A stretch of 64,000 nucleotides of DNA. Origin: JBDIVL01 sp039794405 (GTDB lineage Bacteria; Planctomycetota; Brocadiia; Brocadiales; Brocadiaceae). Positions 8,206 through 17,588 of this stretch are shown one piece after another. A program made the position numbers and the translations under genes. The notes under the pieces were generated by a model, which was not told where the DNA came from, searched no databases, and saw only the letters and a program-made list of their open reading frames with translations. The stretch covers positions 1 through 64,000 of the forward strand of contig JBDIVL010000018.1 in the NCBI GenBank assembly GCA_039794405.1, given 5' to 3'. Each line of letters opens with the position of its first letter. Position 1 is the first letter of the stretch.

Positions 8206-10689
8206 CTAATTCTCTTTCTTCATCTTAATTACAATTATCTTCATCTTACCCTTTTCAACCTTTACTTTTTGCTCCGTCTCTTTATAACTATTTTTTATTG
8301 CAGAAACAATATACGTATCCATATCCAAACCTTCGAATTCAAAAAATCCTTCTGCATTGGAAGACGTGCTCATGGAAGATATCGTCCCGATTCCTTTCAG
8401 CCGCACACTTACTGATTCGATGGGATTATTTTCACTATCTGCTACATACCCATGGATCTTGTTTTCCATAAACGCCATTTTTGCGATAAAGACATCATTA
8501 TCTCCCCTTCTGCCCCTATAAATGGCAGAGGCTGTTGGAAAGGTATCAGACCATGTTTGCCCGGTAACGTACACACTTCCGAAAGTATCTACCGTAATCC
8601 CATAACCAACATCATTCTCATTCCCTCCCAAGTATGTAGAGCAAATAACGCTGTTGCCTGAGGAATTGAGTTTTGTAATAAAGGCGTCATCGTTTCCCGC
8701 AACATTTTTATAAATTGAGGAGGTTACCGGGAAGTCATGGGAACAGGTCACTCCAGTAACATACACATTCCTGGAGGCATCTACAACAATCCCATAACCA
8801 CCGTCGTACATGCTTCCTCCCAGGTATGTAGAATAGTTAATATTATTACCCAAAGGATTGAGTTTTATGATAAAGGCATCGTTATTTCCCGCAAGGCTTT
8901 TATAGACAGAGGATACTGTTGGAAAATTTGTTGACCACGTTACTCCGGTAATATAGGCATTCCCGGAGGTGTCTATGGCTATTCCATAGCCAACATCATC
9001 ATTATTTCCTCCCAAATACGTAGAATAAATAAGGTACTTGCCTGAGGCATTGAGCTTTGCGACAAATGCATCATGATATCCTCCTGCATAGTCTCCGCAT
9101 GCAGCAGAGACCGTTGGGAAATTGGTTGAGTTGGTATATCCGGTGATATATGCATTTCCTGAAATATCTACAGCTACTCCATTACCGGCATCATCATTAT
9201 TTCCTCCCAGATATGTAGAATAAACAAGAGTGGCCCCTGAGGTACCAAACTTTGTAACAAAACCATCACGGTATCCTCCGGATGTGCTTTTATAGGTGGC
9301 AGAGGTTACGGGAAAATTTTGAGAACTTGTCCACCCAGTAATATATGCATTTTGGGAGGCATCAATGGCAATCCCATTACCCCAATCGAAATTGTCGCCG
9401 CCGAGATACGTAGAATATATGAGACTACCGGAGGCATCAAGTTTTGTGACAAAGGCGTCAGCCCCCCCTCTTTTACTCTTGGAAATGGCAGAAGACGTAG
9501 GAAAATCAGTAGAATTAGTTACACCAGTGATGTAAGCATTTCCCGAAGTATCAACAGCGATCCCTCTGCCCACATCATCACTGCTCCCTCCTAAATATGT
9601 TGAATATAAAAGACTATTCCCTGAAGCATCTATCTTTGTAACAAAGGCGTCAGGAAACCTCACCTCCCCTGCTTTACTCTCGTAAGAGACAAAATCATGA
9701 GACCATGTTTCCCCTGTAATATACACATTTCCTGATGGATCTACAGCAATATTACGGCCGCAGTCCTGGCCACCTCCACCAAAGTATGTAGAGTAAACCA
9801 AAATAGGATCTATGATGAGTGAGTACCTTTTATCATAAGATGCGACCTGGAAACCGTAAGTAAACTTCCGATTTCGGATTTTGGATTTCGGCTTCCGGAC
9901 TTCAGGTTTTCCAATTTTATCTTTTATCTTAGAGTTTTTAACCTTGAATCGCCCGTCTATTTCAATCCTTTTCCCTTTTATCTCCTGATAAACGTACGGC
10001 TTTTTCTGAATGAACTTACCCCCTTTAAGGTATATCTCTAAGTTCCCTTCCTCATTAATCGTGAGATCCTCTATTCCGCTACAAGCAAATTTAATACAGG
10101 ATGAGTCTGCTCCGGGCTTAATAATTATGTCATATTCAAGTTGACGGTTATTCCCATAGAACCTCATGTCGATACCTTCGTAAATACCCTTATAAGTTAT
10201 GGCCCTATATGTAGGAACATTGGCCTTCCATTTTCCGGGATCGTTTCCGGTAAAGTAGTTGATCTTATTCTTCTGCAGATCTTCTGCAATAATTTTTGGT
10301 GTTTTATGGATACCTAAGGGAGTAAGTTTGACAACGTCCGAATATTGATTATCCACAAATGAAAAATATATCCCCCTGTTTGTAAAGAATGTAGCATGAC
10401 GACCTCCATCCTCATAAAATTTTATCCGTTCATCCATTTGTCCATTATTTTGAATGAAATATAAAGGAAGTTTATAATAGCCTTCTTTCTCCATTCTTGT
10501 TGGCTTATCCGGGTTATTTTTGTTGCTGTCTATCATTGATTTTTCAAGCGAACGGGGTAAATAATTTTCCGCTGATACAACGAAAACAGATGCACTAGAT
10601 AAGAAAAACAACATCATAAGAAAGCAAAAGGTGTAAGAAATACGTCCTTCTGTTAAAGCCAGGATACGGTTTGAAGATATGTCTCTCAT
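8206..10689 (-). CDS. secreted SBBP-repeat beta-propeller protein with C-terminal carboxypeptidase-regulatory-like domain
   Basis: An 827-residue protein. It has an N-terminal hydrophobic export signal (about residues 15-42), then a domain of the type that precedes SBBP repeats (roughly 70-290), then seven tandem repeats built on YSTYLGG...DxGxGIAVDxSGNAYITGxTxSTxF (roughly 295-740). The repeat number fits one seven-bladed propeller. The last 80 residues form a carboxypeptidase-regulatory-like beta sandwich (IHGYVADSENNPIESVSVRL). Such proteins are exported and often surface-attached; binding of ligand or partner is inferred, no catalytic motif is seen. The start is supported by an AAGGAAA sequence upstream. 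The repeats at DNA level are diverged, so this is an old internal duplication. Confidence 0.88.
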   Translation of the reverse strand: MRDISSNRILALTEGRISYTFCFLMMLFFLSSASVFVVSAENYLPRSLEKSMIDSNKNNPDKPTRMEKEGYYKLPLYFIQNNGQMDERIKFYEDGGRHATFFTNRGIYFSFVDNQYSDVVKLTPLGIHKTPKIIAEDLQKNKINYFTGNDPGKWKANVPTYRAITYKGIYEGIDMRFYGNNRQLEYDIIIKPGADSSCIKFACSGIEDLTINEEGNLEIYLKGGKFIQKKPYVYQEIKGKRIEIDGRFKVKNSKIKDKIGKPEVRKPKSKIRNRKFTYGFQVASYDKRYSLIIDPILVYSTYFGGGGQDCGRNIAVDPSGNVYITGETWSHDFVSYESKAGEVRFPDAFVTKIDASGNSLLYSTYLGGSSDDVGRGIAVDTSGNAYITGVTNSTDFPTSSAISKSKRGGADAFVTKLDASGSLIYSTYLGGDNFDWGNGIAIDASQNAYITGWTSSQNFPVTSATYKSTSGGYRDGFVTKFGTSGATLVYSTYLGGNNDDAGNGVAVDISGNAYITGYTNSTNFPTVSAACGDYAGGYHDAFVAKLNASGKYLIYSTYLGGNNDDVGYGIAIDTSGNAYITGVTWSTNFPTVSSVYKSLAGNNDAFIIKLNPLGNNINYSTYLGGSMYDGGYGIVVDASRNVYVTGVTCSHDFPVTSSIYKNVAGNDDAFITKLNSSGNSVICSTYLGGNENDVGYGITVDTFGSVYVTGQTWSDTFPTASAIYRGRRGDNDVFIAKMAFMENKIHGYVADSENNPIESVSVRLKGIGTISSMSTSSNAEGFFEFEGLDMDTYIVSAIKNSYKETEQKVKVEKGKMKIIVIKMKKEN

Positions 10690-10707
10690 GATTTTGTCGT
10701 TTCCTTT

Positions 10708-10977
10708 CTACCCGGATGTTCTTGTACGGCCTGGGAGAGCAAGGGTCCTCCAAATAGTAACACCACCAAATAATATGAGAAAAACACCGAATGCACTTCT
10801 CGCATCACTATAACCATAACGCAGAAACGGTAAACCGTAAAGGATGATGCCTATGCCAAATAATATAAGCAATATGGTGCCAACCCGCGGGCATGCGTAC
10901 CGGACAAAGGAAAAAACAAGTAATAATCCTACGACTATCATGGTAAATATAGCAACATGCTCTAAAACAATCTCCAT
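10708..10977 (-). CDS. small membrane protein, three to four TM segments predicted
   Basis: An 89-residue protein starting MEIVLEHVAIFTMIVVG. The ATG at 10977 follows GGAGG at a good distance, so the longer frame starting at 11055 is not used. Hydrophobic segments lie near residues 8-25, 34-52 and 60-76. No family is recognised. It sits 18 bp upstream of the SBBP gene on the same strand, so the two may form an operon, and its 5' region carries leader-element copy 2. Confidence 0.6.
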   Translation of the reverse strand: MEIVLEHVAIFTMIVVGLLLVFSFVRYACPRVGTILLILFGIGIILYGLPFLRYGYSDARSAFGVFLILFGGVTIWRTLALPGRTRTSG

Positions 10978-11130
10978 ACAAATGCCTCCTTTCGATGTGC
11001 TCTGACCATAGAAATTTAATACCACACTGAGCCCCGAAAACCGTCCAAAATACAATACTGATAGAGGACCTATATGCCATGATCAGGATATTTAACTTCC
11101 ACAGGGACACCGTGTTGCATATACATATGT

Positions 11131-11273
11131 TAAAAATTTTACAACCGATTTGTTTTTACCGATGAGTCAAGTTTTCAATGCGTAATACAAATACACGATG
11201 CAGGGTGCACGATATCATACACCCTGCATCGTGTCATGCATCTTACTTTCCATTGGTCTGAAGCTTCATTTTG
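11131..11273 (+). repeat. dispersed leader-associated element, copy 2, with perfect central hairpin
   Basis: The head at 11131-11182 includes TTTACCGATGAGTCAAGTTT and the tail at 11251-11273 includes CATTGGTCTGAAGCTTCATT. The centre has a perfect 15-bp stem, ACACGATGCAGGGTG (11193-11207) pairing with 11220-11234 across a 12-base loop. It lies in the 5' region of the minus-strand small membrane protein gene, head towards the gene. Copy 3 shares most of the same centre. Confidence 0.65.
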
Positions 11274-11453
11274 TTGGCTATAATCATGATTTACAGACAA
11301 TCAAAACTATCAATGGCATCGTTTGTGTGGTTTATTAAAATGGCAAAAACCATGCCTAAATGATTCGATGGTAACATATCGTTGTGAGATCAGGGAATGG
11401 TAAACAAAAGGAGACCGTGGTCAAGAACGGCTATAACCTAAAATTTGCCTGCT

Positions 11454-12398
11454 TTAAGAATTTAACGTGGAAACAGGTAACTGCATCTTTTGTTTATTAT
11501 GACGTGTAGACCGCCAGAAGAAGTAGCCAACGATAGAAGTGGTTGTAACAGGTGATACCCAGCTCGGGATATGGAAGCCAAAGCTGTCAAAAAGCATTAT
11601 TAATCCCAGAAAGAGCAGAGAGTACATGGCACCATTCTTGAGAAAAATATATTTTTTGATTTTATCTATATTGCCAATTGTCAACTGGCGTACAACAAAG
11701 GCCCCCAGGCCATTACCAATCAATATAAGAGGTACAGACAGGGTAAAAGCAAAAGCACCAAGAACTCCATCAATAGAAAAAGTAGAATCTATAACTTCCA
11801 GATAAAATATCTTTGCTGTATCAGAAAATCCTTCTGACATCAGTTGTTTTTCTTTTTGTTCGGCGTTTTGTTTAAATCCGTGAGTAATGAAAAAAACCGT
11901 AGAGCCCATGACTGCTCCAAGGGCCATCATTGGACTCTGCTTTGTGGCAAACCAGACAATGGTTGTAAGGATGACCGAAACTACTGCGTAGAACCAAACC
12001 CCTTTTTCCTGGAAAAATTTTTCTCCATAGATCCCGTAACTTTTCGGCTCCATGAAAAGCCAGTGGAAAAAGAGAAAAATCATAAAGGTGCCCCCACCTA
12101 TAAGGATAATAGGGGATGACATTTCGATGGCTTCCACTACTTTGGGATCTCCGTTGAAAGCTGCCGTCACAGCACCCCATGGACCTAAAGAAGGTGTGGT
12201 GAGCCATACGATAAGCCAGGGGAGAATGCCCCTTATCATAACAACGGCAATAATAAACCCCCACAGCAAAAACCACTTTCTGGCCTTTTCCTTCATGGTA
12301 TGAAGTACTTCGGCATTGATAATGGCATTATCTATGCTTGTTATCGTCTCAAAGACAAAAAGACCGCCAACGATCATAAGAATCGATAGGATATCCAT
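11454..12398 (-). CDS. DUF475 / TerC-like integral membrane protein
   Basis: A 314-residue protein with about eight hydrophobic segments. The N-terminal VFETITSIDNAIINAEVL and the later YLEVIDSTFSIDGVLGAFAF are the paired acidic membrane motifs of the DUF475 branch of the TerC-like family, linked by its members to metal-ion export or tolerance. The acidic residues inside predicted helices (E-x-x-x-S-I-D-N) are the likely cation sites. No neighbour points to a specific metal. It is monocistronic as far as visible. Confidence 0.85.
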   Translation of the reverse strand: MDILSILMIVGGLFVFETITSIDNAIINAEVLHTMKEKARKWFLLWGFIIAVVMIRGILPWLIVWLTTPSLGPWGAVTAAFNGDPKVVEAIEMSSPIILIGGGTFMIFLFFHWLFMEPKSYGIYGEKFFQEKGVWFYAVVSVILTTIVWFATKQSPMMALGAVMGSTVFFITHGFKQNAEQKEKQLMSEGFSDTAKIFYLEVIDSTFSIDGVLGAFAFTLSVPLILIGNGLGAFVVRQLTIGNIDKIKKYIFLKNGAMYSLLFLGLIMLFDSFGFHIPSWVSPVTTTSIVGYFFWRSTRHNKQKMQLPVSTLNS

Positions 12399-12804
12399 GG
12401 GAGTAAATTATAAACAATGCAATTTAAAATTCAATTCATTTTAATAACTGAAGTGATCCTCTTTAGGGAAAAAACACGGCCCCCTGTAGCATTCAACTGA
12501 AACAACGATGAATTTCCCCTTAATGTTAAGAGAAATTTAAGGAAAACGCCTATGCAGGTTCAGATTTGCTTGTGAATATAAGAAATAGCGTTATAACCGA
12601 CATTCGGAAGGCTTTTATAAGTGCCTTTATTTCAATAAGTTGGTAAATACACACATATATTGCTTAAACAGATAAGCACTGATAAATCAATAACTTAAGG
12701 AGCAAACCTCTTGTTGAATGTCGATTATAATAAAAACTTGAACGGTATATCTATGAAGAGATTATCTTAATGTTTGAAAACTCTTTCAGATTAGGTAATA
12801 AGTT
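12399..12804. other. intergenic region, nothing recognised
   Basis: This 406-bp AT-rich stretch between the DUF475 gene and the YgjP-like gene has no supported frame, no strong hairpin and no tRNA. It marks the left border of the accessory region. No copy of the tRNA-Arg 3' end was spotted here by eye. Confidence 0.4.
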
Positions 12805-13527
12805 TTATATGATTACCCTTTCAAGCCGTTCTTTTCTGAGTTTCCAATCAGGCATATACTTTTCGAGTAACTTGTAGAATCCGTTATCATGGGAACTGAT
12901 CTTCAGATGGCAAATTTCATGCATAATTACATAATCGATACAGTGCAAAGGAGCTTTAACCAACTCTGTATTTAACACTATAGCTCCTGCTTTTCCGCAA
13001 CTTCCCCATCTCTTTTTCATGTGGCGAATCTTTATTTCTGGATAGATTACATTCATGCGTTTAATGACTTTATTATAGAGATTAAGCCGCTGAGAAAAAA
13101 TTGCTTCGGCATGTTTTCGATACCAACCCTGAAGGAGTTTTCTTATTTCGTTGGAATTGTTCACATACGATGCATAAACATTGATGTACTTACCAATGAG
13201 TTTAACACTTTGTTCAGAATTTTTGCGAACTTTTAGGCGATATTGTCTGCCGAGATAATAATAACATTCTCCACTTACATACTGTCTTTGTGTAAGCAGC
13301 GGCTGAAAGCGTTCAAAATAATCTCTCTGCTTAATAATCCATGGAGTGCGTTTCCTTATCCTTGCTAAAATATCATGTAATTTTTTTCCTTTAGGGGCAT
13401 CTACTGTTAGCGTTTTGTCCGGATGCACACTTATCTTGAGGGTTTTACGCTCCTTAAATGACAAGAATATTTTTATGCGTTCCTTGCCAAATTTGATACT
13501 ACATTCCTTACTCTTCCTGGAAATCAT
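12805..13527 (-). CDS. YgjP-like M48-type metallopeptidase (DUF45)
   Basis: A 240-residue protein with the zinc site HEICH at residues 203-207 and a third ligand candidate His213 (SSHDNGF). Upstream KKRWGSC (about 171-177) is the conserved block of the YgjP family. The start codon overlaps the stop of hsdR by four bases, so it is the last gene of the restriction operon. Genes of this family frequently accompany type I restriction systems; their role there is not established. A cytoplasmic protease acting on a partner protein is the inference. Confidence 0.88.
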   Translation of the reverse strand: MISRKSKECSIKFGKERIKIFLSFKERKTLKISVHPDKTLTVDAPKGKKLHDILARIRKRTPWIIKQRDYFERFQPLLTQRQYVSGECYYYLGRQYRLKVRKNSEQSVKLIGKYINVYASYVNNSNEIRKLLQGWYRKHAEAIFSQRLNLYNKVIKRMNVIYPEIKIRHMKKRWGSCGKAGAIVLNTELVKAPLHCIDYVIMHEICHLKISSHDNGFYKLLEKYMPDWKLRKERLERVII

Positions 13528-16500
13528 GGAACCCTCGCTTTTGCGATGTCAAGACATTGCTCCATAATTGAATCCATGTCTTCAAAAGTAAGGTCAATAT
13601 TGTGTTCGCTCTTTATTTCAAAGAGATAGTCTTCAATCTTATTACGCATTTGATTTTGAATATTAGTATTTGTGCTCCAGTTTACAATATGCATCCTTCT
13701 GATAATTTCGTCAATTATAAGACTTGTTTTCTCTGCTGCCTTAGTAGTGCAGGAACTCTCTGTTCCATATTTTCCCATGGTTTCCCGGACAACTCCATAG
13801 TATGCCATTGCCGTTTCCTTGTACCTCAGGGATTCAGGAACTTCGTCGCCTGTCCTATTAATTACAGAATTCATAATATCTTTCGCTCTCCTGAGGTATT
13901 CAGCTTCCTTTATACGTCCTTCCCTGAATGCTCTAATAGTATCCCGCAGAAGTTCAGAAAATTTTCTGTAAAAAACAGGGTCTTCTTGCATGCGCTCTGT
14001 AATAGTTTTCATGGTGCGATGTGCAATAGTGTCAGCCTTAGCAGCATCACTTTTAAGTTTCTCGACTTCTTCAGCAAACTTTTCCTTATCAAAGATATTG
14101 ACTTGTTCTGTGATCTGTTCAACCTCTCCCGTTCCAACATAGGTATCAATCAATTTCTTTATCTTTGGTTCATACTCAGAGAAGTCAACCACTTCAGCAT
14201 AGCGTCTCCGGACGGAATGCCGTAAATCACGGAAAAACCGTAGGTCATTCTTATACTGGTCAATTTTCTTTTGAGGCGTGTTTTCCATAAAACTGACTGT
14301 TGATAACGCAATAGCTAGGGAACGGCTATATTCAGAAAATCTCTCATAAAACCGTGCACGTAAAGCATCATCTGCCAAAAGGCGTTCGTATCGCTCTTCA
14401 TCATATTTGTTCTTTATCTCTTTGAATATGTCCCAAAGGATAGAATGTTTCTGCGGAAGGGTCTGCACCTCAACGGATACGTCTGTTAAGGTACCGAAGA
14501 GGTCTTCCTTGTCAAAATCGGGCAGTGCACTATAAAGGTCTAACGCCTGATCGAGATTCTCCAGCACGCCTCTGTAATCAATAACATAGCCATATTCTTT
14601 ACCTTCGTAAAGACGATTCACACGGGCAATTGCCTGAAGTAAGGCATGATCCTTTAGCATGCGTGTTAGATAAAGGACGGTATTTCGTGGAGCATCAAAA
14701 CCTGTGATGAGTTTATCTACAACAACAATAATCTCCGGCGTTTCGCCATACTTGAAGGCGTTAATAATCTGCTTATTGTACTCCTTTTCGCTGCCATACT
14801 TTGCCATCATTGCCTTCCAAAAATGGACAACCTCTTCTTTGTTTTCTTTGTAAATATCTTCTTCACCTTCTCGTTCATCAGGGCCGGAAATAAGGACTTC
14901 AGAGGATACCATGCCAAACTCGTCAAGGTATTTTTTGTATAGGAGCGCCGTTTCCTTACCTTGTGTAACTAATTGCCCTTTAAATGGGGTATCTTGCCAG
15001 TTATTCTTAAAATGTTCGCTTATGTCCCATGCAATACGCATAATCTTTTGTTCTGCTTTGTTCAATTGGTCAGTGGTTGCAAATTTTTTCTTGAGATCAG
15101 CAATCTGCTCTTTTGTCAGCTTCTCTGTAATCTTATCAAACCAACTGTCAATAGATTCAGCGTCTACTTTCTGTTCGAAATGACGACCTTCATACAGTAA
15201 TGGGACTACAGCCTTATCCTTTACTGCTTGAGAGATGGTATATGATGGTTGAATTAAACCGCCAAATTTAACTACAGTATTTTTATCTTTTTTCATAATT
15301 GGTGTGCCAGTAAAGGCTATATAACAAGCCTTCGGCAAGGTCTTTCTCATCTTTACATGGCGTGACCCATACTGTCCTCTGTGACCTTCATCAACGAGGA
15401 CAAAAACATTCGGATCGTGATTGCAAAAATCCTTGGTGCCGATAGCAGCATCAAACTTGTCGATAACCGTAGTAATGATGCGTTCTTTATGACCTTCGAT
15501 CATTTCCATTAAATGTTTACCTGTCCTTGCCTGTTCAACCTCTTTTCCGCAGTGGTGGAAGGTTTTATAAATCTGATCATCAAGGTCTATGCGGTCGGTA
15601 ACAAGTATGATTTTGTGGTTCTCTATACTCGTTTCAAGGGCAATTGCCTTTGCAAGCATAACCATAGTGAGCGACTTTCCGCTTCCCTGAGTATGCCACA
15701 CGACGCCGCCGATGCGCCTTCCTTCGCTGTCAAATGTCCTGATTCTCTCCATTATGTTCTTCACACAGAAATACTGCTGATACCGCGCTACCTTCTTCTC
15801 TCCTGCATCGTAAAGTATGAAGCGGTATGCCAACTCCAATAGTCGTTCTGGATAGCAAAGTGAATATAAGGCGCGATCCTGCCCAGTAACTTCCCTGCCA
15901 CCTGATTTCTCAATTGAATCAAAGTTCGCACGGACATATTTAAACCTATTCTGAAACAGTTTATCTTTTTGAGCATTTGAAAGAGGTTTATTTATGAGAG
16001 AAAGTATCTCTTCGTCCACATCTTTGTCTTCTCTCCATACTGCCCAAAAATCCATGGGAGTACCGGTTGTTGCGTACTTCGCATCATTCTTAGAGATTGC
16101 TAGGAAAAGCTGAGAATACAGGAAAAGCTGAGGGATACCGTCATCCTTCTGGTTACGGATATGCTGAGAGACAGCCTGCTCAATGGGATCCTTTCCTGGA
16201 CCGAGGTCAGGTCGTTTGCATTCAATAACTGCCAGTGGAATGCCATTTACAAAAAGTACGATATCCGGTCTGTATTCCTCTTTACTTCCTGCACGTTCTA
16301 CACTAAATTCTTCCGTAATATGATAGACATTATTTTCGGGATATTCCCAGTCTATGTATTGTAAGGTAAAACTTTTGATGTCACCTTCAATTGATTGCTG
16401 AAGGCTTCTGCCAAGACAAAGGAGGTCGTACACCTTCTCATTTGTACGCACAAGCCCATCGTAAACAATATCCTTTAGTGATTGAACAGCAGAAAAAATA

Positions 16501-16721
16501 TTGCCTTCCGTGAATGGATATTCCTGTCCCTTGTATCGCACCACGTTCATCTTGCGAAGCTGCTCTGTGAGAATCCCATCCAGTATTACATTCCGTGTCT
16601 TACTGCCACGGAGTACAAGCGCCTCTCCAGGGGCTAGGTAGGTATATCCAAGATTCTGTAAAAACTGCAAAGCCGGTATTTGTGATATATGATCTTCTTT
16701 CATTGATGGGGCTTGTTGCAT
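13524..16721 (-). CDS. hsdR: type I restriction endonuclease subunit R
   Basis: A 1065-residue protein. The N-terminal nuclease domain shows RPDIVLFVNG...AVIECKRPD (about residues 148-170), the PD-(D/E)XK catalytic cluster. The SF2 translocase follows, with Walker A HTQGSGKS (about 343-350), LVDEGHRGQYG (about 441) and the FTGTPI motif. The C-terminal helical part binds the methylase core. The ATG follows AAAGGAGG at a good distance. HsdR moves DNA past the recognition complex and cuts at random sites. Upstream, a RAYT gene with two palindromic elements separates it from hsdS, so its original promoter or operon link has been disturbed. The frame looks intact. No hsdM is found in the window. 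Confidence 0.95.
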   Translation of the reverse strand: MQQAPSMKEDHISQIPALQFLQNLGYTYLAPGEALVLRGSKTRNVILDGILTEQLRKMNVVRYKGQEYPFTEGNIFSAVQSLKDIVYDGLVRTNEKVYDLLCLGRSLQQSIEGDIKSFTLQYIDWEYPENNVYHITEEFSVERAGSKEEYRPDIVLFVNGIPLAVIECKRPDLGPGKDPIEQAVSQHIRNQKDDGIPQLFLYSQLFLAISKNDAKYATTGTPMDFWAVWREDKDVDEEILSLINKPLSNAQKDKLFQNRFKYVRANFDSIEKSGGREVTGQDRALYSLCYPERLLELAYRFILYDAGEKKVARYQQYFCVKNIMERIRTFDSEGRRIGGVVWHTQGSGKSLTMVMLAKAIALETSIENHKIILVTDRIDLDDQIYKTFHHCGKEVEQARTGKHLMEMIEGHKERIITTVIDKFDAAIGTKDFCNHDPNVFVLVDEGHRGQYGSRHVKMRKTLPKACYIAFTGTPIMKKDKNTVVKFGGLIQPSYTISQAVKDKAVVPLLYEGRHFEQKVDAESIDSWFDKITEKLTKEQIADLKKKFATTDQLNKAEQKIMRIAWDISEHFKNNWQDTPFKGQLVTQGKETALLYKKYLDEFGMVSSEVLISGPDEREGEEDIYKENKEEVVHFWKAMMAKYGSEKEYNKQIINAFKYGETPEIIVVVDKLITGFDAPRNTVLYLTRMLKDHALLQAIARVNRLYEGKEYGYVIDYRGVLENLDQALDLYSALPDFDKEDLFGTLTDVSVEVQTLPQKHSILWDIFKEIKNKYDEERYERLLADDALRARFYERFSEYSRSLAIALSTVSFMENTPQKKIDQYKNDLRFFRDLRHSVRRRYAEVVDFSEYEPKIKKLIDTYVGTGEVEQITEQVNIFDKEKFAEEVEKLKSDAAKADTIAHRTMKTITERMQEDPVFYRKFSELLRDTIRAFREGRIKEAEYLRRAKDIMNSVINRTGDEVPESLRYKETAMAYYGVVRETMGKYGTESSCTTKAAEKTSLIIDEIIRRMHIVNWSTNTNIQNQMRNKIEDYLFEIKSEHNIDLTFEDMDSIMEQCLDIAKARVP

Positions 16722-16755
16722 AATGCCCTCCTTTTTACACCTTTCTACTCATCTA

Positions 16756-16871
16756 CTCGTTCCCAAATTTCATTTGGGAACGCAATGGCTTGCGAAACTC
16801 TGTTTCGATACACACGCGAAACAGAGTTTCAGATTACACCGTGTTCCCAAACAGAATTTAGGAACAAGCAG
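16756..16871 (+). repeat. REP-like palindromic element A (3' side of RAYT)
   Basis: Two outer hairpins, CGTTCCCAAATTTCATTTGG and following at 16758-16782, and 16843-16865, flank an inner inverted repeat GAAACTCTGTTTCG (16794-16807) and CGAAACAGAGTTTC (16817-16830). The outline is shared with elements B and C in the same orientation. The second outer hairpin has lost pairing bases compared with B and C. It ends about 16 bp from the RAYT stop and begins about 35 bp before the hsdR start. Confidence 0.85.
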
Positions 16872-16886
16872 GGGAATAAAATATTT

Positions 16887-17423
16887 TTACAACAATAATT
16901 CATCAATCTGAATAATCGAATGATCATTAAGATGATAATTTCTGTAAGAACTGTAGCGCCAGTATTCAGGTGAATCAACAAAACCGCGTCTTACCGGATT
17001 GCAATGAATATATTCAACCTTTTGCCTCAGTATTTCCTCATTCAACATCAATTGTGGGTGACTGCCCTCCTGCCATACCTGATAGTCACTTTCTGTCTTG
17101 TATTTCTTCTTATAAAATGCAAGCTGACTTAGTAGCCATTGTTTATTATCCTGTTTTAACTGATCAATGATTTCTTTTGCTGTGAACTTCTTAAATGAAG
17201 ACAATGTTTCTGATAACGCAGGCGCTTTGACAACGAGATGTGTATGATTGTCCATGATTACATACGCATAGAGTTTCAAATCCTTGTGTGTTTTACAATA
17301 GTTTAATGACTGCATAATTATATCGCAGTATGTATGAGACGTAAAAACAGGCATCCACTCTACGATTGTCGAAGTAACAAAATAGATGCATTCCTTTTCG
17401 GTTATTTTATATCTGGTTCTCAT
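16887..17423 (-). CDS. REP-associated tyrosine transposase (RAYT, Y1/IS200-like)
   Basis: A 178-residue protein starting MRTRYKITEKECIYFVTSTI. The longer frame from 17582 only reads through palindrome B and is rejected as the start. The HUH motif is NHTHLVV; the catalytic-tyrosine helix is in KVEYIHCNPVRRGFV, and the C-terminal WRYSSYRNY is typical of RAYTs. These single-domain nucleases cut single-stranded DNA at palindromic REP sequences and are thought to spread them. Here the gene lies between REP elements A and B, with a third copy C 1.2 kb away, which is the diagnostic arrangement. The frame is intact, so it may still be active. Confidence 0.93.
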   Translation of the reverse strand: MRTRYKITEKECIYFVTSTIVEWMPVFTSHTYCDIIMQSLNYCKTHKDLKLYAYVIMDNHTHLVVKAPALSETLSSFKKFTAKEIIDQLKQDNKQWLLSQLAFYKKKYKTESDYQVWQEGSHPQLMLNEEILRQKVEYIHCNPVRRGFVDSPEYWRYSSYRNYHLNDHSIIQIDELLL

Positions 17424-17460
17424 TTTTATTCCCTTGGCCAGCCTGCTTGTCCCCAAATCT

Positions 17461-17587
17461 ACTCGTTCCCAAACTCTGTTTGGGAACGCAATGGGCAGAA
17501 AAACTTCGTTTTGATATTTGATAGGTATACACGAAACAGAGTTTCGCTTAACACTGTGTTCCCAAACGGAGTTTGGGAACAAGCAGG
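17461..17587 (+). repeat. REP-like palindromic element B (5' side of RAYT)
   Basis: Outer hairpins at 17464-17488 (CGTTCCCAAACTCTGTTTGG and following) and 17558-17580 (GTTCCCAAACGGAGTTTGGG and following) are almost perfect palindromes. The inner pair around 17501-17546 is diverged on its left arm. The element ends two bases before the hsdS stop codon and lies upstream of the RAYT start. Confidence 0.88.
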
Positions 17588-17588
17588 G

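Noticed and set aside
8206..10689. Possible CRISPR or minisatellite because of repeated protein blocks
   Set aside because: The repeats are about 170 to 210 bases, diverged, in frame and code for SBBP blades; there are no uniform repeats with unique spacers.
12399..12804. Direct repeat of the tRNA-Arg 3' end as left island boundary
   Set aside because: Searched by eye for the AGCAGGATTCAAACC-type core and did not find it.
13602..14225. 207-codon plus-strand frame inside hsdR
   Set aside because: Antisense shadow; low-complexity Phe/Ser/Leu composition and no ribosome site.
16887..17582. Longer RAYT start at 17582
   Set aside because: The extra 53 codons simply translate palindrome B; homologues begin at the ATG at 17423.
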